From assembly GCA_038240075.1 (NCBI GenBank), contig JBBSEC010000055.1:1-30722 (forward strand): a stretch of DNA of 30,722 nt. The letters are read 5' to 3'. The notes under the pieces are model-generated. The model was not told where the DNA came from, searched no databases, and saw nothing but the letters and a program-made list of their open reading frames with translations. Positions 1 through 8,448 of the stretch are shown in pieces. Positions within the stretch are counted from its first letter, which is position 1. Every line of letters begins with the position of its first letter. The position numbers were made by a program, and so were the translations under genes. This DNA is from DATBAK01 sp038240075 (GTDB lineage Bacteria; Actinomycetota; Acidimicrobiia; IMCC26256; PALSA-610).

Positions 1-105
1 GGAGCCGCCGAGCGAGCATGCGACCGTGTGATGGAGCAGGTGCGCGTTCGGCAACGAACGCGGGTGCGCCGCGGAGCCGCCGAGCGAGCATGCGACCGTG
101 TGATG
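1..105. repeat. 33-bp direct repeat, two copies 72 bp apart
   Basis: Bases 1-33 and 73-105 are identical (both begin GGAGCCGCCGAGCGAGCATG), separated by 39 different bases. The left copy may be cut by the window edge. No convincing protein spans them. The pattern looks like a short dispersed or tandem repeat near the end of an upstream gene that lies outside the window. Its function is unknown. Confidence 0.7.
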
Positions 106-112
106 AGACCTT

Positions 113-148
113 CGTCAGGGCGGCTGCGAGAACGCAACCGCCCTGACG
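113..148. terminator. strong stem-loop, probable bidirectional terminator
   Basis: Arms CGTCAGGGCGG (113-123) and CCGCCCTGACG (138-148) are perfectly complementary over 11 bp. After one C/A mismatch the stem continues as TGCG/CGCA, closing on an AGAA tetraloop. No T tract follows, as is common for actinobacterial terminators. It lies just beyond the 3' end of the minus-strand zinc-ribbon gene (which ends at 208) and may also serve a gene left of the window. Confidence 0.55.
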
Positions 149-207
149 CCCCCCAGCGACATCGGCCGAGACCAAACGGTTGGGCGCGGGAACCGGCGTT
201 CCCGCGC

Positions 208-477
208 TCAGCCGCGTTCGGCCCCCGCCGTCCGCCCGGAACTGTCGCGAAGGTGTTCGTTCGGCAGGTCGATGACCGGTGAGGCGTCGCTCTCATGGCC
301 GTAGATCTTGCTGGCCTCGGCGTTCGCCTTGATATCCCAGGTCGTCATCTTGTCGGTGCTCCGGCCTCGCAGCCCGATGATCTCGGGTGGGTGGCGCTTG
401 AAGTTCGCACCGCACACCGCGCAACGACGCACCGTGGGGTCAACGACGATAGACACACATGTTGGACACCGATACAT
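208..477 (-). CDS. small zinc-ribbon protein, function unknown
   Basis: 89 residues. The N-terminus carries two CxxC knuckles: C4-P-T-C7 and C19-A-V-C22 (short spacing), a rubredoxin/zinc-ribbon arrangement expected to hold one Zn(II). The rest is hydrophilic and has no motif I recognise. I chose the ATG at 475-477 because GGAGG lies 10 bases upstream and the zinc ribbon then starts at residue 4; a longer frame to 564 has no such support. The gene is monocistronic, 141 bases from the 3' end of the enoyl-CoA-hydratase-like gene at 619. Its role cannot be inferred from context. Confidence 0.7.
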   Translation of the reverse strand: MYRCPTCVSIVVDPTVRRCAVCGANFKRHPPEIIGLRGRSTDKMTTWDIKANAEASKIYGHESDASPVIDLPNEHLRDSSGRTAGAERG

Positions 478-618
478 GGCCCGAAGACCTCCCTTTGCAT
501 CCGTGACCTGCAGAGTTGCCGGTCCGGATACGCCTGCCCACGCAGAGTGTACGCCCAACCACAACCGTGTGTCACCACTCTTCGTGGGAATTTTCAGGCA
601 GGGTTCAGGAGGGCGGGT

Positions 619-1362
619 TCAGGCGTTGAAGAAGCCTTCGGCGAGGGACCAGGTCTGGGCGTCGAGCTCGGTGGCCACGGCCGCCTCGAAGTCGGGCTGC
701 CAGGGCACCGCGCGCAGCGACGCCTTGGTCCGTCCGGCGAGGGGCTTCGGCACCGCGGCCGCCCGGGCGCCGAGGGCGATGGCCGCATCGATGAGTTCGG
801 CTTCGGGATGGCTCGACCACGCCAGACCGATGGCGACGGCCCGCTCGGCGTTGATCCGCTCGCCGAACAACACACACGCCGCCGCGGCCTGGGGGCCGAC
901 CGCACGTTCGAGCATCCAGAGGTGGCCGCCGCCGGGGTGCAGGCCGATGCGCAGGAACCGGCTGTCGAAACGGGCGGTGGGACCAACGAGGCGCAGGTCG
1001 CACGCGAGCGCCAGGTTGAACCCGGCGCCGACCGCCGGGCCGTTGACCGCCGCGATGGTGGGGAGCGGCGATCGCAGCACGCGGAGGAACGCGTCGTAGA
1101 CGGTGACGATCGAGCCCCGCTCGGCTGCGTCGTCGGTGCTCGCGAGCCGGCCGAGGCTCGTGGTGTCGGCGCCGGAGCAGAACGCGGGCGGCTCGCCCGT
1201 GACCACGACCGCGCCGATCGCGTCGTCGCGCTCGAGCGTGTCGAAGGCGTCGACGATCGCCGCGACCAGCGGGAGCGACAGGGCGTTGCGGCGCTCGCGG
1301 TCCACCAGCCGCACGACCGCGACCCCGTCGTGGCGTTCGATCTCGAGGGTTGCGTCGCTCAC
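619..1362 (-). CDS. enoyl-CoA hydratase/isomerase (crotonase) family protein lacking both catalytic Glu
   Basis: 247 residues, the usual crotonase length, starting at GTG 1360-1362. Family marks are NALSLPL near residue 26, the oxyanion-hole segment FCSGAD (61-66), NGPAVGAGFNLALACDLRL (108-126) and IGLHPGGG (139-146). The two glutamates that activate water in rat hydratase (E144 and E164) align by eye with F136 and A162, so true hydratase activity is doubtful. It may be a CoA-ester binder or catalyse another crotonase-fold reaction; some mycobacterial EchA proteins show similar loss. It is the last gene of the operon MATE - acyltransferase - SDR - this gene, starting 5 bases after the SDR stop. 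Confidence 0.85.
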   Translation of the reverse strand: MSDATLEIERHDGVAVVRLVDRERRNALSLPLVAAIVDAFDTLERDDAIGAVVVTGEPPAFCSGADTTSLGRLASTDDAAERGSIVTVYDAFLRVLRSPLPTIAAVNGPAVGAGFNLALACDLRLVGPTARFDSRFLRIGLHPGGGHLWMLERAVGPQAAAACVLFGERINAERAVAIGLAWSSHPEAELIDAAIALGARAAAVPKPLAGRTKASLRAVPWQPDFEAAVATELDAQTWSLAEGFFNA

Positions 1363-1367
1363 GGCGC

Positions 1368-2402
1368 TCAGGTGTCCCGAACGACTGCGGGGGAGTGGCG
1401 GAAGAAGCTCTCGACCTCGCGCTCCCAGCGGTAGCCGGGGTGCTTGTTGCCGATCGTGCCGGCGAGGCGCAGCCCCCGCGCGAAGGCCTCGACGGTTCCG
1501 GCGGTCGTGTACTTGTAGTGGAAGCCGGCGCGCTTGTACCGGTCATTGTCGATGTGGCGGCCGTAGCGCAGCAGCATGAGGCTCTCGGGCGGCATGTCCA
1601 TGATGCGCAGCAGGCGCAGCGGCTCGACGGCCATGTTGGTGAAGATCGGCGGCAGCGCGACGCGGCGTTTGCCGACGATCGCGCACACCTCGCTCCACGA
1701 CATGCTGCCGTTGCCGCCGACATTGAAGACACCCGGAACGGAGTGCGCGGTCGCGTACATCAGCGCGCCGACGACATCGTCTTCGTGCACGAACTGAATG
1801 CGCGGGTCGAAACCGAAGATCTCGGGCACGACCGGGAGCTTGAGTGCGGTCGTGTACGGCGTCTCGATGTCGTCGCCGAGCACGTTGGCGAAGCGCAGCA
1901 ATGTGACGTCGACGTGGGGGCTGTCGTCGGCGAAATCGTGCAGGATCGACTCGACTTCGAGGAGCGAGCGTTCGACATTGGTCCGGGGCGCGCGCGTGCG
2001 CTTGTCTTCCTCGCGGAAGCGGTACGGGTCCTGGAAGTTGGAGCCGTAGACCAGGCCGCTGCTCTTCAGCACGACCTTGCGCACCGGGCTGCCGGCCGCG
2101 CCGGCCGCCGCGAGGAGGCTCATCGTGCCGATGACGTTGACTTCGTGCAGCGTGCGGCTGCTCGCGAGGGTCGAATCGACGATGAGGTGCGTGTGGAGCA
2201 CCGTGTCGATCTGGGTCGCCTTCACGATCCGGGCAAGGATCGAGTACGACGAGTCGCTGCGCACGAACTCGGTGCGCTCGAGCGGGACGGTCGGATCCTT
2301 GGTGTCGAGGCCGACGACCACCTCGACGTCGTCACGGGCCTCGAGGATCTGTGCGAGCTTGCCGCCCCAGTAGGTCGACAGCCCGGTGACGAGGACGCGC
2401 AT
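1368..2402 (-). CDS. extended SDR / NAD-dependent epimerase-like protein
   Basis: 344 residues with a Rossmann start MRVLVTGLSTYWGGKLAQ, in which the usual GxxGxxG is replaced by G-L-S-T-Y-W-G-G. It then has the extended-SDR features NVIGTMSLLAAA (about residue 88), SSGLVYG (about 113) and LRFANVLGDD. The usual YxxxK catalytic pair is not seen: the corresponding region reads TNVERSLLEVE. Dinucleotide binding is therefore likely but classic epimerase chemistry is not. Together with the next gene it resembles the mycobacterial pair Rv0501 (annotated galE2)/Rv0502, which suggests a shared envelope or lipid role. That comparison is from memory, not a search. The ATG at 2402 lies 5 bases after the acyltransferase stop. 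Confidence 0.8.
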   Translation of the reverse strand: MRVLVTGLSTYWGGKLAQILEARDDVEVVVGLDTKDPTVPLERTEFVRSDSSYSILARIVKATQIDTVLHTHLIVDSTLASSRTLHEVNVIGTMSLLAAAGAAGSPVRKVVLKSSGLVYGSNFQDPYRFREEDKRTRAPRTNVERSLLEVESILHDFADDSPHVDVTLLRFANVLGDDIETPYTTALKLPVVPEIFGFDPRIQFVHEDDVVGALMYATAHSVPGVFNVGGNGSMSWSEVCAIVGKRRVALPPIFTNMAVEPLRLLRIMDMPPESLMLLRYGRHIDNDRYKRAGFHYKYTTAGTVEAFARGLRLAGTIGNKHPGYRWEREVESFFRHSPAVVRDT

Positions 2403-2407
2403 CGCGG

Positions 2408-3373
2408 CTACCCGAACCAGACGCTGCGGCGGGTGCGCAGCATCTCGTAGAGCGCGTCCTGGATCATCATGCGGATCCGCTCCGACTCTTCCATCACCCG
2501 GCTGCGCGAGTAGCGCTCCTGGTCGCCGGGAACGTCGAAGTGCACCGGGGGGAGCACGCGCAGCTTGAACTTCGCGGGCAGGTAGGCGACGAGGCCGAGG
2601 GGGCCGAACAGCAGCTGGTTCGCCGTCACCGGCGCGTACGGGAGCCCGACGAGCTTCGCGAGCCGGTTGCTCTTCCAGAGGATCGGCATCGACTCTTCAT
2701 TGCCGACGACCGCGATCGGCACGATGGGCACGCCGGCGCGCATCGCGATCTCGACGAACCCGCCGCGGCCGAAACGTCGGAGCTGGTAGCGATCGCGGTA
2801 GTGCTTGCCGGTGCCCTTCGTGCCTTCGGGGAAGACGAGCACGAGCTGACCTTCGTCGTGCAGCAGCCGGTACGCGTTGTCGGGGTTCGCGGTGACCCCG
2901 CCCCCGCGCGCCCACAGCGTGCCCACGACCGGGAGCGCGCGGAACAGATACTCGGCGAGCCCGTAGACGGGTCGGCCGAGATCGGTCTCGACGCCGTGCA
3001 TGATCACCGGCGCATCGGCGGGGATTGCGCCCGCGTGGTTCGCGACGAGCAGCGCGCCGCCCTCGCGTGGGAGATGCTCGAAGCCCTCCCACTCGGCCCG
3101 GAACCAGTAGCGGTAGATCGGGTCGTAGACCATGCGGGTGAGCGAGCGCAGGCGCTCACTCCGACCCCACGAGTCGACATCGGAGTGCCGCGCTCCGTCG
3201 ATCGGCTCGGGTTCCGCCTCCGGCGCCGGGCGGGGGAGCGGCACCAGCTCGCCACCCGTGCGCGCGTTGCCGCGCGCCGCCCGTTCGACATCGGTGAGGT
3301 CGATCTCGGGCGAGGTGGGCACGGCACTCGGTCGGCGCCCCGGTCGGGTCTCTCGGGGTCGGGGGTCGGTCAC
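2408..3373 (-). CDS. PlsC-like 1-acyl-glycerol-3-phosphate/lyso-lipid acyltransferase family protein
   Basis: 321 residues. After a roughly 85-residue hydrophilic, Pro/Arg/Glu-rich leader comes a membrane-associated acyltransferase domain. It has the active-site block VANHAGAIPADAP (the NHxxxxxxD form rather than the short HxxxxD), GGGVTANPDN, and the acceptor-binding block FPEGTKGTGK. Such enzymes move acyl groups from acyl-CoA or acyl-ACP to a lipid acceptor at the cytoplasmic membrane; the acceptor here is unknown. The start is GTG 3371-3373, overlapping the MATE stop by 4 bases (GTGA), so the two are translationally coupled. It is followed 5 bases later by the SDR gene, as in the mycobacterial Rv0502 neighbourhood. 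Confidence 0.85.
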   Translation of the reverse strand: MTDPRPRETRPGRRPSAVPTSPEIDLTDVERAARGNARTGGELVPLPRPAPEAEPEPIDGARHSDVDSWGRSERLRSLTRMVYDPIYRYWFRAEWEGFEHLPREGGALLVANHAGAIPADAPVIMHGVETDLGRPVYGLAEYLFRALPVVGTLWARGGGVTANPDNAYRLLHDEGQLVLVFPEGTKGTGKHYRDRYQLRRFGRGGFVEIAMRAGVPIVPIAVVGNEESMPILWKSNRLAKLVGLPYAPVTANQLLFGPLGLVAYLPAKFKLRVLPPVHFDVPGDQERYSRSRVMEESERIRMMIQDALYEMLRTRRSVWFG

Positions 3374-4734
3374 TGTCGAACCTCACCACGATCGCGTCGC
3401 CGAAGCAAATGTCTCTCATGCGCGGCGCCCGTCACGAGCCACCGATCGCCGGCGTAGCGCGACCCCATTCCCACGGCCCGGGCGATCATGAACAGCGTCA
3501 ACGCGCCCCAGAGCGCGACGAGCCCGCCGCCGAACGCGTTGACGGCGAGCGCGGCCGGAATGAACACGGCGGTCGCGCCGAGCATCGCGAGTGCGAGGTA
3601 GCGCGAGTCGCCCGCTCCGATGAGAATCCCGTCGAGCACGAAGACGACCCCGTTCAACGGCTGCATCGCGGCGACGATCAGCAACACGGGCAGCACCGCG
3701 TGACGTACCGTCGAGTCGTGGGTGAACACCGTCGACAGCACGGGGCTGGCGAGCGCGACCACGGCACCGAGCGCGAAGCCGGCGATCACGCCCCACTCGA
3801 TCATGCGCCGGGCCGCGGCGCGCGTACCGGCGCGATCGCCCGCACCGAGCGAGCGGCCGACGATCGCCTGGCCCGCGATCGCGATGGCATCGAGTGACAG
3901 GGCGAGGAAGTTCCACACCTGGAACGCGATTCCATGGGCGGCGACGGCCGCGTCGCCGATGCGGGTGGCCACCGACGTCGAGACGAGGAAGGCGACGAGC
4001 AGGGCGCTGGTGCGGACGACGAGGTTGCTCCCGACGATCGCCGCGTCGCGTATGCCGGCTCGATCGGGCCGCAGCGACGCGTTCGCCGCGCGCGCGGCGC
4101 GGCGGACGATGACGACGTACGCGCCGGCCGCGCCGACCTGCGCGAGGACCGTGCCCCAGGCCGAGCCCGCGATCCCGAGGTGCAGCCCGAACACCAGCAC
4201 GAGCTCGAGCACGAGGTTGCCCGCGTTGGCCGAGAGCTGGATGACGAGCGGCGTGCGTGTGTCCTGACAGCCGCGGAGGTAGCCGGTGCCGGCGAGCGCG
4301 ACCAAGACGGCCGGGGCTCCGATGAGGCTGATGCGCAGGTACGTGAGCGCGTCGGGTTGGATGCGGGCCGACGCGCCCATCGCCCGGATGACGGTCGGCG
4401 CGACCCCGAGGCCGCCGGCCGCCAGCGCGATGCCGAGTCCGACCGCGAGCCACAACCCGTCGATGCCCTGTTCTGCAGCCCGTTTGTGGTCGCCCGCACC
4501 GATCCGGCGCGCCACCGCGGCCGTCGTCGCGTACGCGAGGAAGTTGAAGACGCCGAACGCGACGCTGAGCAGCTCGCCCGCGACGGCCAGGCCGGCGAGC
4601 GGGCGCGTGCCGAGATGGCCCACGATCGCAGTGTCGGCGAGCACGTAGAGCGGTTCCGCGGCCAGGGCGCCGAACGCCGGTAACGCGAGGCGCCAGATCT
4701 CGCCGTCGCGCGGATCGCGCCGCCAGATCGCCAC
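3370..4734 (-). CDS. MATE-family (DinF-like) multidrug/toxin efflux transporter
   Basis: 454 residues, the typical MATE length, mostly hydrophobic with about twelve membrane segments in two homologous halves. Recognisable parts are IWRLALPAFGALAAEPLYVLADTAIVGHLG at the N-terminus, ATTAAVARRIGAGD (the conserved alternating-access loop), GTGYLRGCQDTRTPL near the middle and VGRSLGAGD in the second half. Members use H+ or Na+ gradients to export drugs or metabolites across the cytoplasmic membrane. GTG 4732-4734 is the start that places the first helix correctly. It is the first gene of the four-gene minus-strand operon, so its promoter should lie in 4735-4880, shared divergently with the Calx-beta gene. 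Confidence 0.9.
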   Translation of the reverse strand: MAIWRRDPRDGEIWRLALPAFGALAAEPLYVLADTAIVGHLGTRPLAGLAVAGELLSVAFGVFNFLAYATTAAVARRIGAGDHKRAAEQGIDGLWLAVGLGIALAAGGLGVAPTVIRAMGASARIQPDALTYLRISLIGAPAVLVALAGTGYLRGCQDTRTPLVIQLSANAGNLVLELVLVFGLHLGIAGSAWGTVLAQVGAAGAYVVIVRRAARAANASLRPDRAGIRDAAIVGSNLVVRTSALLVAFLVSTSVATRIGDAAVAAHGIAFQVWNFLALSLDAIAIAGQAIVGRSLGAGDRAGTRAAARRMIEWGVIAGFALGAVVALASPVLSTVFTHDSTVRHAVLPVLLIVAAMQPLNGVVFVLDGILIGAGDSRYLALAMLGATAVFIPAALAVNAFGGGLVALWGALTLFMIARAVGMGSRYAGDRWLVTGAAHERHLLRRRDRGEVRQ

Positions 4735-4840
4735 CGCGCGACCCTACGACAACACCACGCGCGATCAGATCCGTCGCGCGGCGCTGCGCGCGCGACGAAC
4801 GCAAACGCCGACAATCGCCCGTTACGCCGCGAAGATCACC

Positions 4841-4868
4841 TTGCATCGGGTCGCGCCTCGCGTAGGGT
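4841..4868 (+). promoter_or_regulatory. possible sigma-70 promoter for the Calx-beta gene
   Basis: TTGCAT at 4841-4846 and TAGGGT at 4863-4868 are 16 bases apart, a fair -35/-10 pair. Transcription would begin about 12 to 15 bases before the ATG at 4888. No ribosome binding site is evident in front of that ATG. This is judged by eye only. Confidence 0.35.
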
Positions 4869-4887
4869 CGAATGCGATCACGCGGCG

Positions 4888-7800
4888 ATGAGTGGGAGTG
4901 GGCACGTGCGGGTGGGAAGACCAGGGCGGTGGCTCGCGCTCGGCGTGGTGTTGACGCTCGTCACCGTCGCGTCGCAGCTGCGCGCGCAGGGCGCGACCCC
5001 GCGTCCGCAGCTCTCGATCGCGGCGGCGTCGGTGGCCGAGGGCAACAGCGCGACGACGACCATGACGTTCGTCGTCACCGCGAGCGCGACGGCCTCCACG
5101 ACGATGTCCGTCCGCTACGCGACGTCGGACATCACGGCCGTCGCGCCGGGCGACTACACGGCGAAGAGTGGCCTGGTCACGTTCGCGCCCGGTACCCGAA
5201 GCGCGACGATCACCGTGTCGGTGGCGGGCGACAAGTTGTACGAGAAGAACGAGACCTTCCTGGTGACGCTCTCGAGCCCGGTGAACGCGACCGTCGGTAC
5301 GGCCAAGAGCGCGAGCGGGACGATCACCAACGACGACGCCGCGCCCGTGGTCTCGGTCGGCCCCGCGTCAGTCACGGAAGGCGACAGCGGCACGACGGCG
5401 ATGGTGTTCACGGTCACTGCGTCGGTGGTCTCCGGACTGCCCATCACGGTGAACTACGGGACGGCCGCCGGCACCGCCAAGACTCCGGGCGACTACTCCG
5501 GGGCATCCGGGGGGACGGTCACGATCGCGGCCGGGTCACTGAGCTCGTCGTTCTTCGTGCCCGTCGTCGGTGACGTGCTCTACGAGGGCAACGAGACCTT
5601 CACGGTCGTGCTGTCGAACCCGGTGAATGCGACCCTCGGAACGTCGACCGCGACGGGCACGATCGTCGACAACGACCCCCGACCGGCCGTCTCGCTCTCG
5701 AGCGCGTCGGTCACTGAGGGCAACGCAGCCACGACCCTGATGGTCTTCACGGTCACGGCCTCCGCGGTGAGCGGGGTGCCGGCAACCGTCGGCTACCAGA
5801 CCACCGACGGCTCCGCGAAGGCGCCCGGCGACTATCAGGCGAAGACGGGAACCGTGACGATCCCGCCGGGCTCGAAGACCGCGACGTTCTCCGTGCTCGT
5901 GGTGGGCGACACGGTTCCCGAGAGCACCGAGTCGTTCACGGTGACGCTCTCGAACCCCGTGAACGCAACGCTGGGCACGGCGACGGGGACGGGCACGATC
6001 ACCGACGACGATCCCGAGTCGGTATCGGTCGCGCCCGCGTCGCTCGCGGAGGGCAACTCCGGAACCGCGCCGATGACCTTCACGGTCTCGGTGCCGGTCG
6101 CGAGCGCGTCGGCGGTCAGCGTCCACTACGCCACATCGAACGGCACCGCGGCGGCGCCGGCCGACTACACCGCGAAGACCGGTTCCGTCACCATCCCGGT
6201 CGGCGCGACCAGCGCGACGTTCACCGTGCTCGTGGTGGGCGACACGGTCGACGAGGCTAACGAGACCTTCACGGTCACGCTCTCGAGCCCTTCCGGAGCC
6301 ACGCTCGGCACCGCGACCGCGACGGGCACGATCGTCGACGACGATGCCGCGCCCGTCGTCTCGGTCGCGCCCACCTCGGTGACCGAGGGCAACACCGGTA
6401 CCGCGACCGCGCAGTTCACGGTCACGGCGTCGGCCGTCAGCAGCCTGCCGGTGACGGTCGCGTTCGCCACCTCCGACGGCACCGCCCACGCGCCCGGCGA
6501 CTACACGGCGGCGACCGGTTCGGTCACCATCCCGGCCGGTTCGACCAGCGCGACCGTGACCGTCTCGGTGCTCGGCGACACGCTGTACGAGAAGAACGAG
6601 ACCTTCACGCTCACGCTTTCCGGCCCGGTGAACGCGACGCTGGGCGCGGCGACCGCGACGGGCACCATCGTCGACGACGATCCGCTGCCGGTGGTGTCGA
6701 TCGCCTCATCCACGCAGTCGGAAGGCGACAGTGGAACCACTCCGATGCCGTTCACGGTTTCGATCTCCGCGGTGAGCGGCTTGCCGGTGACCGCGACCTT
6801 CGCCACGGCGAACGGCTCGGCCGTCGCGCCCGGCGACTATGCGGCGGCGGGCGGGACGGTGACGGTGCCCGCCGGTTCGACCAGCGCGACGGTCAACGTC
6901 GCAATCGTCGGCGACCCGCTGTACGAAGGCAACGAGGCCTTCACCGTCACGCTGACGCAACCCGTGAACGCGACGCTCGGTGTCGCCGTGGCAACGGGCA
7001 CGATCCTCGACAACGAGTCGCCACCGGTGGTGTCGGTCGCCGGCGCGTCAGTGTCGGAAGGCGACACCGGCACGACCACCATGACGTTCATCGTCTCGAT
7101 ATCGGCGGCCAGCGCGCTGACGACCACGGTGCACTTCCAGACGGCAGACGGGTCGGCCGTCGCGCCGGGCGACTACACCGCGACCAGTGGAACCGTCAGT
7201 ATCCCGGTCGGTGCGACGAGTACGACGTTCCCCGTCGTGGTGGTCGGTGACACGTTCTACGAAGGCAACGAGACCTTTGCGGTCGCGCTTTCGAATCCGG
7301 TGAACGCGACGCTCGGCACGGCGACCGCGACCGGCACGATCGTCGAGGACGATCCCGTGCCCGGCGTCTCGATCGGCGACGTCACCGTGACCGAGGGTGA
7401 CAGCGCGACGACCGCGGCCGTGTTCCACGTCACGCTCAGCGCGCCGACCGACCACGCGATTGCCGTCGAGTACGCCACGCACGACGGCAGTGCGACGAGC
7501 CCCGCCGACTACCTCCCGGCGAGCGGCTCGGTGACGATTGCCGCCGGTGACACCGACGCGACCGTCACGGTCTCGGTCGTCGGCGACACCCTGCACGAGC
7601 GGGACGAAACCTTCACGGTCACCATCGCGAACCCGCCGCCCGGGGTCACGCTGGCGCGTGCCGTCGCCACAGGGACGATCGACGACGACGACGATCCGCC
7701 GGCCGTGTCGGTCGCCAACACCTCGGTGCCCGAGGGCGATGCCGGAACGACGGTTGCGACGTTCACGGTGACCGCGTCGCGCGTGAGTGGGCTTCCGGCG

Positions 7801-8430
7801 AGCGTCTCCTTCACGACGGCCGACGGGAGCGCGAGCGCGCCGGCCGACTACATCGCGACCACGGGCACGGTGACCATCCCCGCGGGCTCGACCTCCGCCA
7901 CGTTTGCCGTGGTGGTGAAGGGCGACACGCTGCACGAGATCGACGAGACGTTCGGCGTCCACCTTGCGGATCCGGTCGACGCCACGATCGGTGACGCCGA
8001 CGCGACTGCGACCATCGTCGACGACGATCCCGCAGCGAGCGTGTCGATCGGCGACGCGTCGGTTCCCGGTGGCGCGGCCGGGACGACGACGAACGCGGCC
8101 TTCCCGGTGACGTTGAGCGCGGTGAGCGGTGTCGATGTGACGGTCGACTTCGCGACGTCCGACGGAACGGCCACCCAGCCCGACAACTACACGGCGACTT
8201 CGGGAACGTTGACGATCGCGGCCGGCAGCACGACCGGCACGATCACCGTTCCGGTCGTCGGCGGCATGCCGCACGAGGGTGATCGCAACTTCACCGTCAC
8301 CCTCTCCAACCCGACGGGCGCGACGCTCGCCGATTCCGGGGCCACGGGCACGATCGTCGACGAGCATCGCCTCGGCGTCGCGCAGGGGGCGTCGTTCTGG
8401 AGATCGACGGCGGCGCACCTGGACGCGTAG
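4888..8430 (+). CDS. secreted multi-Calx-beta-repeat protein (frame continues beyond an in-frame TAG)
   Basis: 1180 residues to the TAG at 8428-8430. Residues 1 to about 35 form a Sec signal (Arg-rich n-region, LALGVVLTLVTVA core, AQG-A cleavage region). The rest is ten Calx-beta domains of 111-113 residues. Each opens V-S-(V/I/L)-x3-S-V-x-E-G and carries a GDYT/ADYxA loop, an 'ATFTVxVVGDxxxExNETF' strand pair and a terminal T-I-x-D-D-D/N-D-x calcium-type motif. The last repeat is degenerate (PGG instead of xEG; DEH at its end). The protein is expected outside the cell as a Ca2+-stiffened stalk or adhesin. The frame does not end naturally: after TAG it runs on in phase into the glycosidase-like domain of the next entry. 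The relatives I know often join such repeats to catalytic domains. Confidence 0.85.
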   Translation: MSGSGHVRVGRPGRWLALGVVLTLVTVASQLRAQGATPRPQLSIAAASVAEGNSATTTMTFVVTASATASTTMSVRYATSDITAVAPGDYTAKSGLVTFAPGTRSATITVSVAGDKLYEKNETFLVTLSSPVNATVGTAKSASGTITNDDAAPVVSVGPASVTEGDSGTTAMVFTVTASVVSGLPITVNYGTAAGTAKTPGDYSGASGGTVTIAAGSLSSSFFVPVVGDVLYEGNETFTVVLSNPVNATLGTSTATGTIVDNDPRPAVSLSSASVTEGNAATTLMVFTVTASAVSGVPATVGYQTTDGSAKAPGDYQAKTGTVTIPPGSKTATFSVLVVGDTVPESTESFTVTLSNPVNATLGTATGTGTITDDDPESVSVAPASLAEGNSGTAPMTFTVSVPVASASAVSVHYATSNGTAAAPADYTAKTGSVTIPVGATSATFTVLVVGDTVDEANETFTVTLSSPSGATLGTATATGTIVDDDAAPVVSVAPTSVTEGNTGTATAQFTVTASAVSSLPVTVAFATSDGTAHAPGDYTAATGSVTIPAGSTSATVTVSVLGDTLYEKNETFTLTLSGPVNATLGAATATGTIVDDDPLPVVSIASSTQSEGDSGTTPMPFTVSISAVSGLPVTATFATANGSAVAPGDYAAAGGTVTVPAGSTSATVNVAIVGDPLYEGNEAFTVTLTQPVNATLGVAVATGTILDNESPPVVSVAGASVSEGDTGTTTMTFIVSISAASALTTTVHFQTADGSAVAPGDYTATSGTVSIPVGATSTTFPVVVVGDTFYEGNETFAVALSNPVNATLGTATATGTIVEDDPVPGVSIGDVTVTEGDSATTAAVFHVTLSAPTDHAIAVEYATHDGSATSPADYLPASGSVTIAAGDTDATVTVSVVGDTLHERDETFTVTIANPPPGVTLARAVATGTIDDDDDPPAVSVANTSVPEGDAGTTVATFTVTASRVSGLPASVSFTTADGSASAPADYIATTGTVTIPAGSTSATFAVVVKGDTLHEIDETFGVHLADPVDATIGDADATATIVDDDPAASVSIGDASVPGGAAGTTTNAAFPVTLSAVSGVDVTVDFATSDGTATQPDNYTATSGTLTIAAGSTTGTITVPVVGGMPHEGDRNFTVTLSNPTGATLADSGATGTIVDEHRLGVAQGASFWRSTAAHLDA
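5011..8373 (+). repeat. ten tandem Calx-beta coding repeats, period 333-339 bp
   Basis: Repeat units begin at about 5011, 5350, 5689, 6022, 6358, 6694, 7030, 7366, 7705 and 8041, always a multiple of three apart (333, 336 or 339). Units share short identical DNA blocks such as GGCACGATCGTCGACGACGA, so unequal recombination and misassembly of copy number are both possible. Confidence 0.9.
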
Positions 8431-8448
8431 CTGGCCGACCTGCAGAGC

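Noticed and set aside
3416..4846. 476-codon frame on the same strand as the MATE gene
   Set aside because: It is Arg/Gly-rich out-of-phase sequence; the overlapping frame is a complete MATE transporter with GTG start and coupled stop.
5011..8373. CRISPR-like or minisatellite array
   Set aside because: The regular 336-bp period is coding. Units diverge at third positions and encode Calx-beta domains; there are no short identical repeats with unique spacers.
8428..8430. TAG as pyrrolysine
   Set aside because: Nothing in the window suggests pyrrolysine genes, the protein is not a methylamine methyltransferase, and one base change explains the stop.
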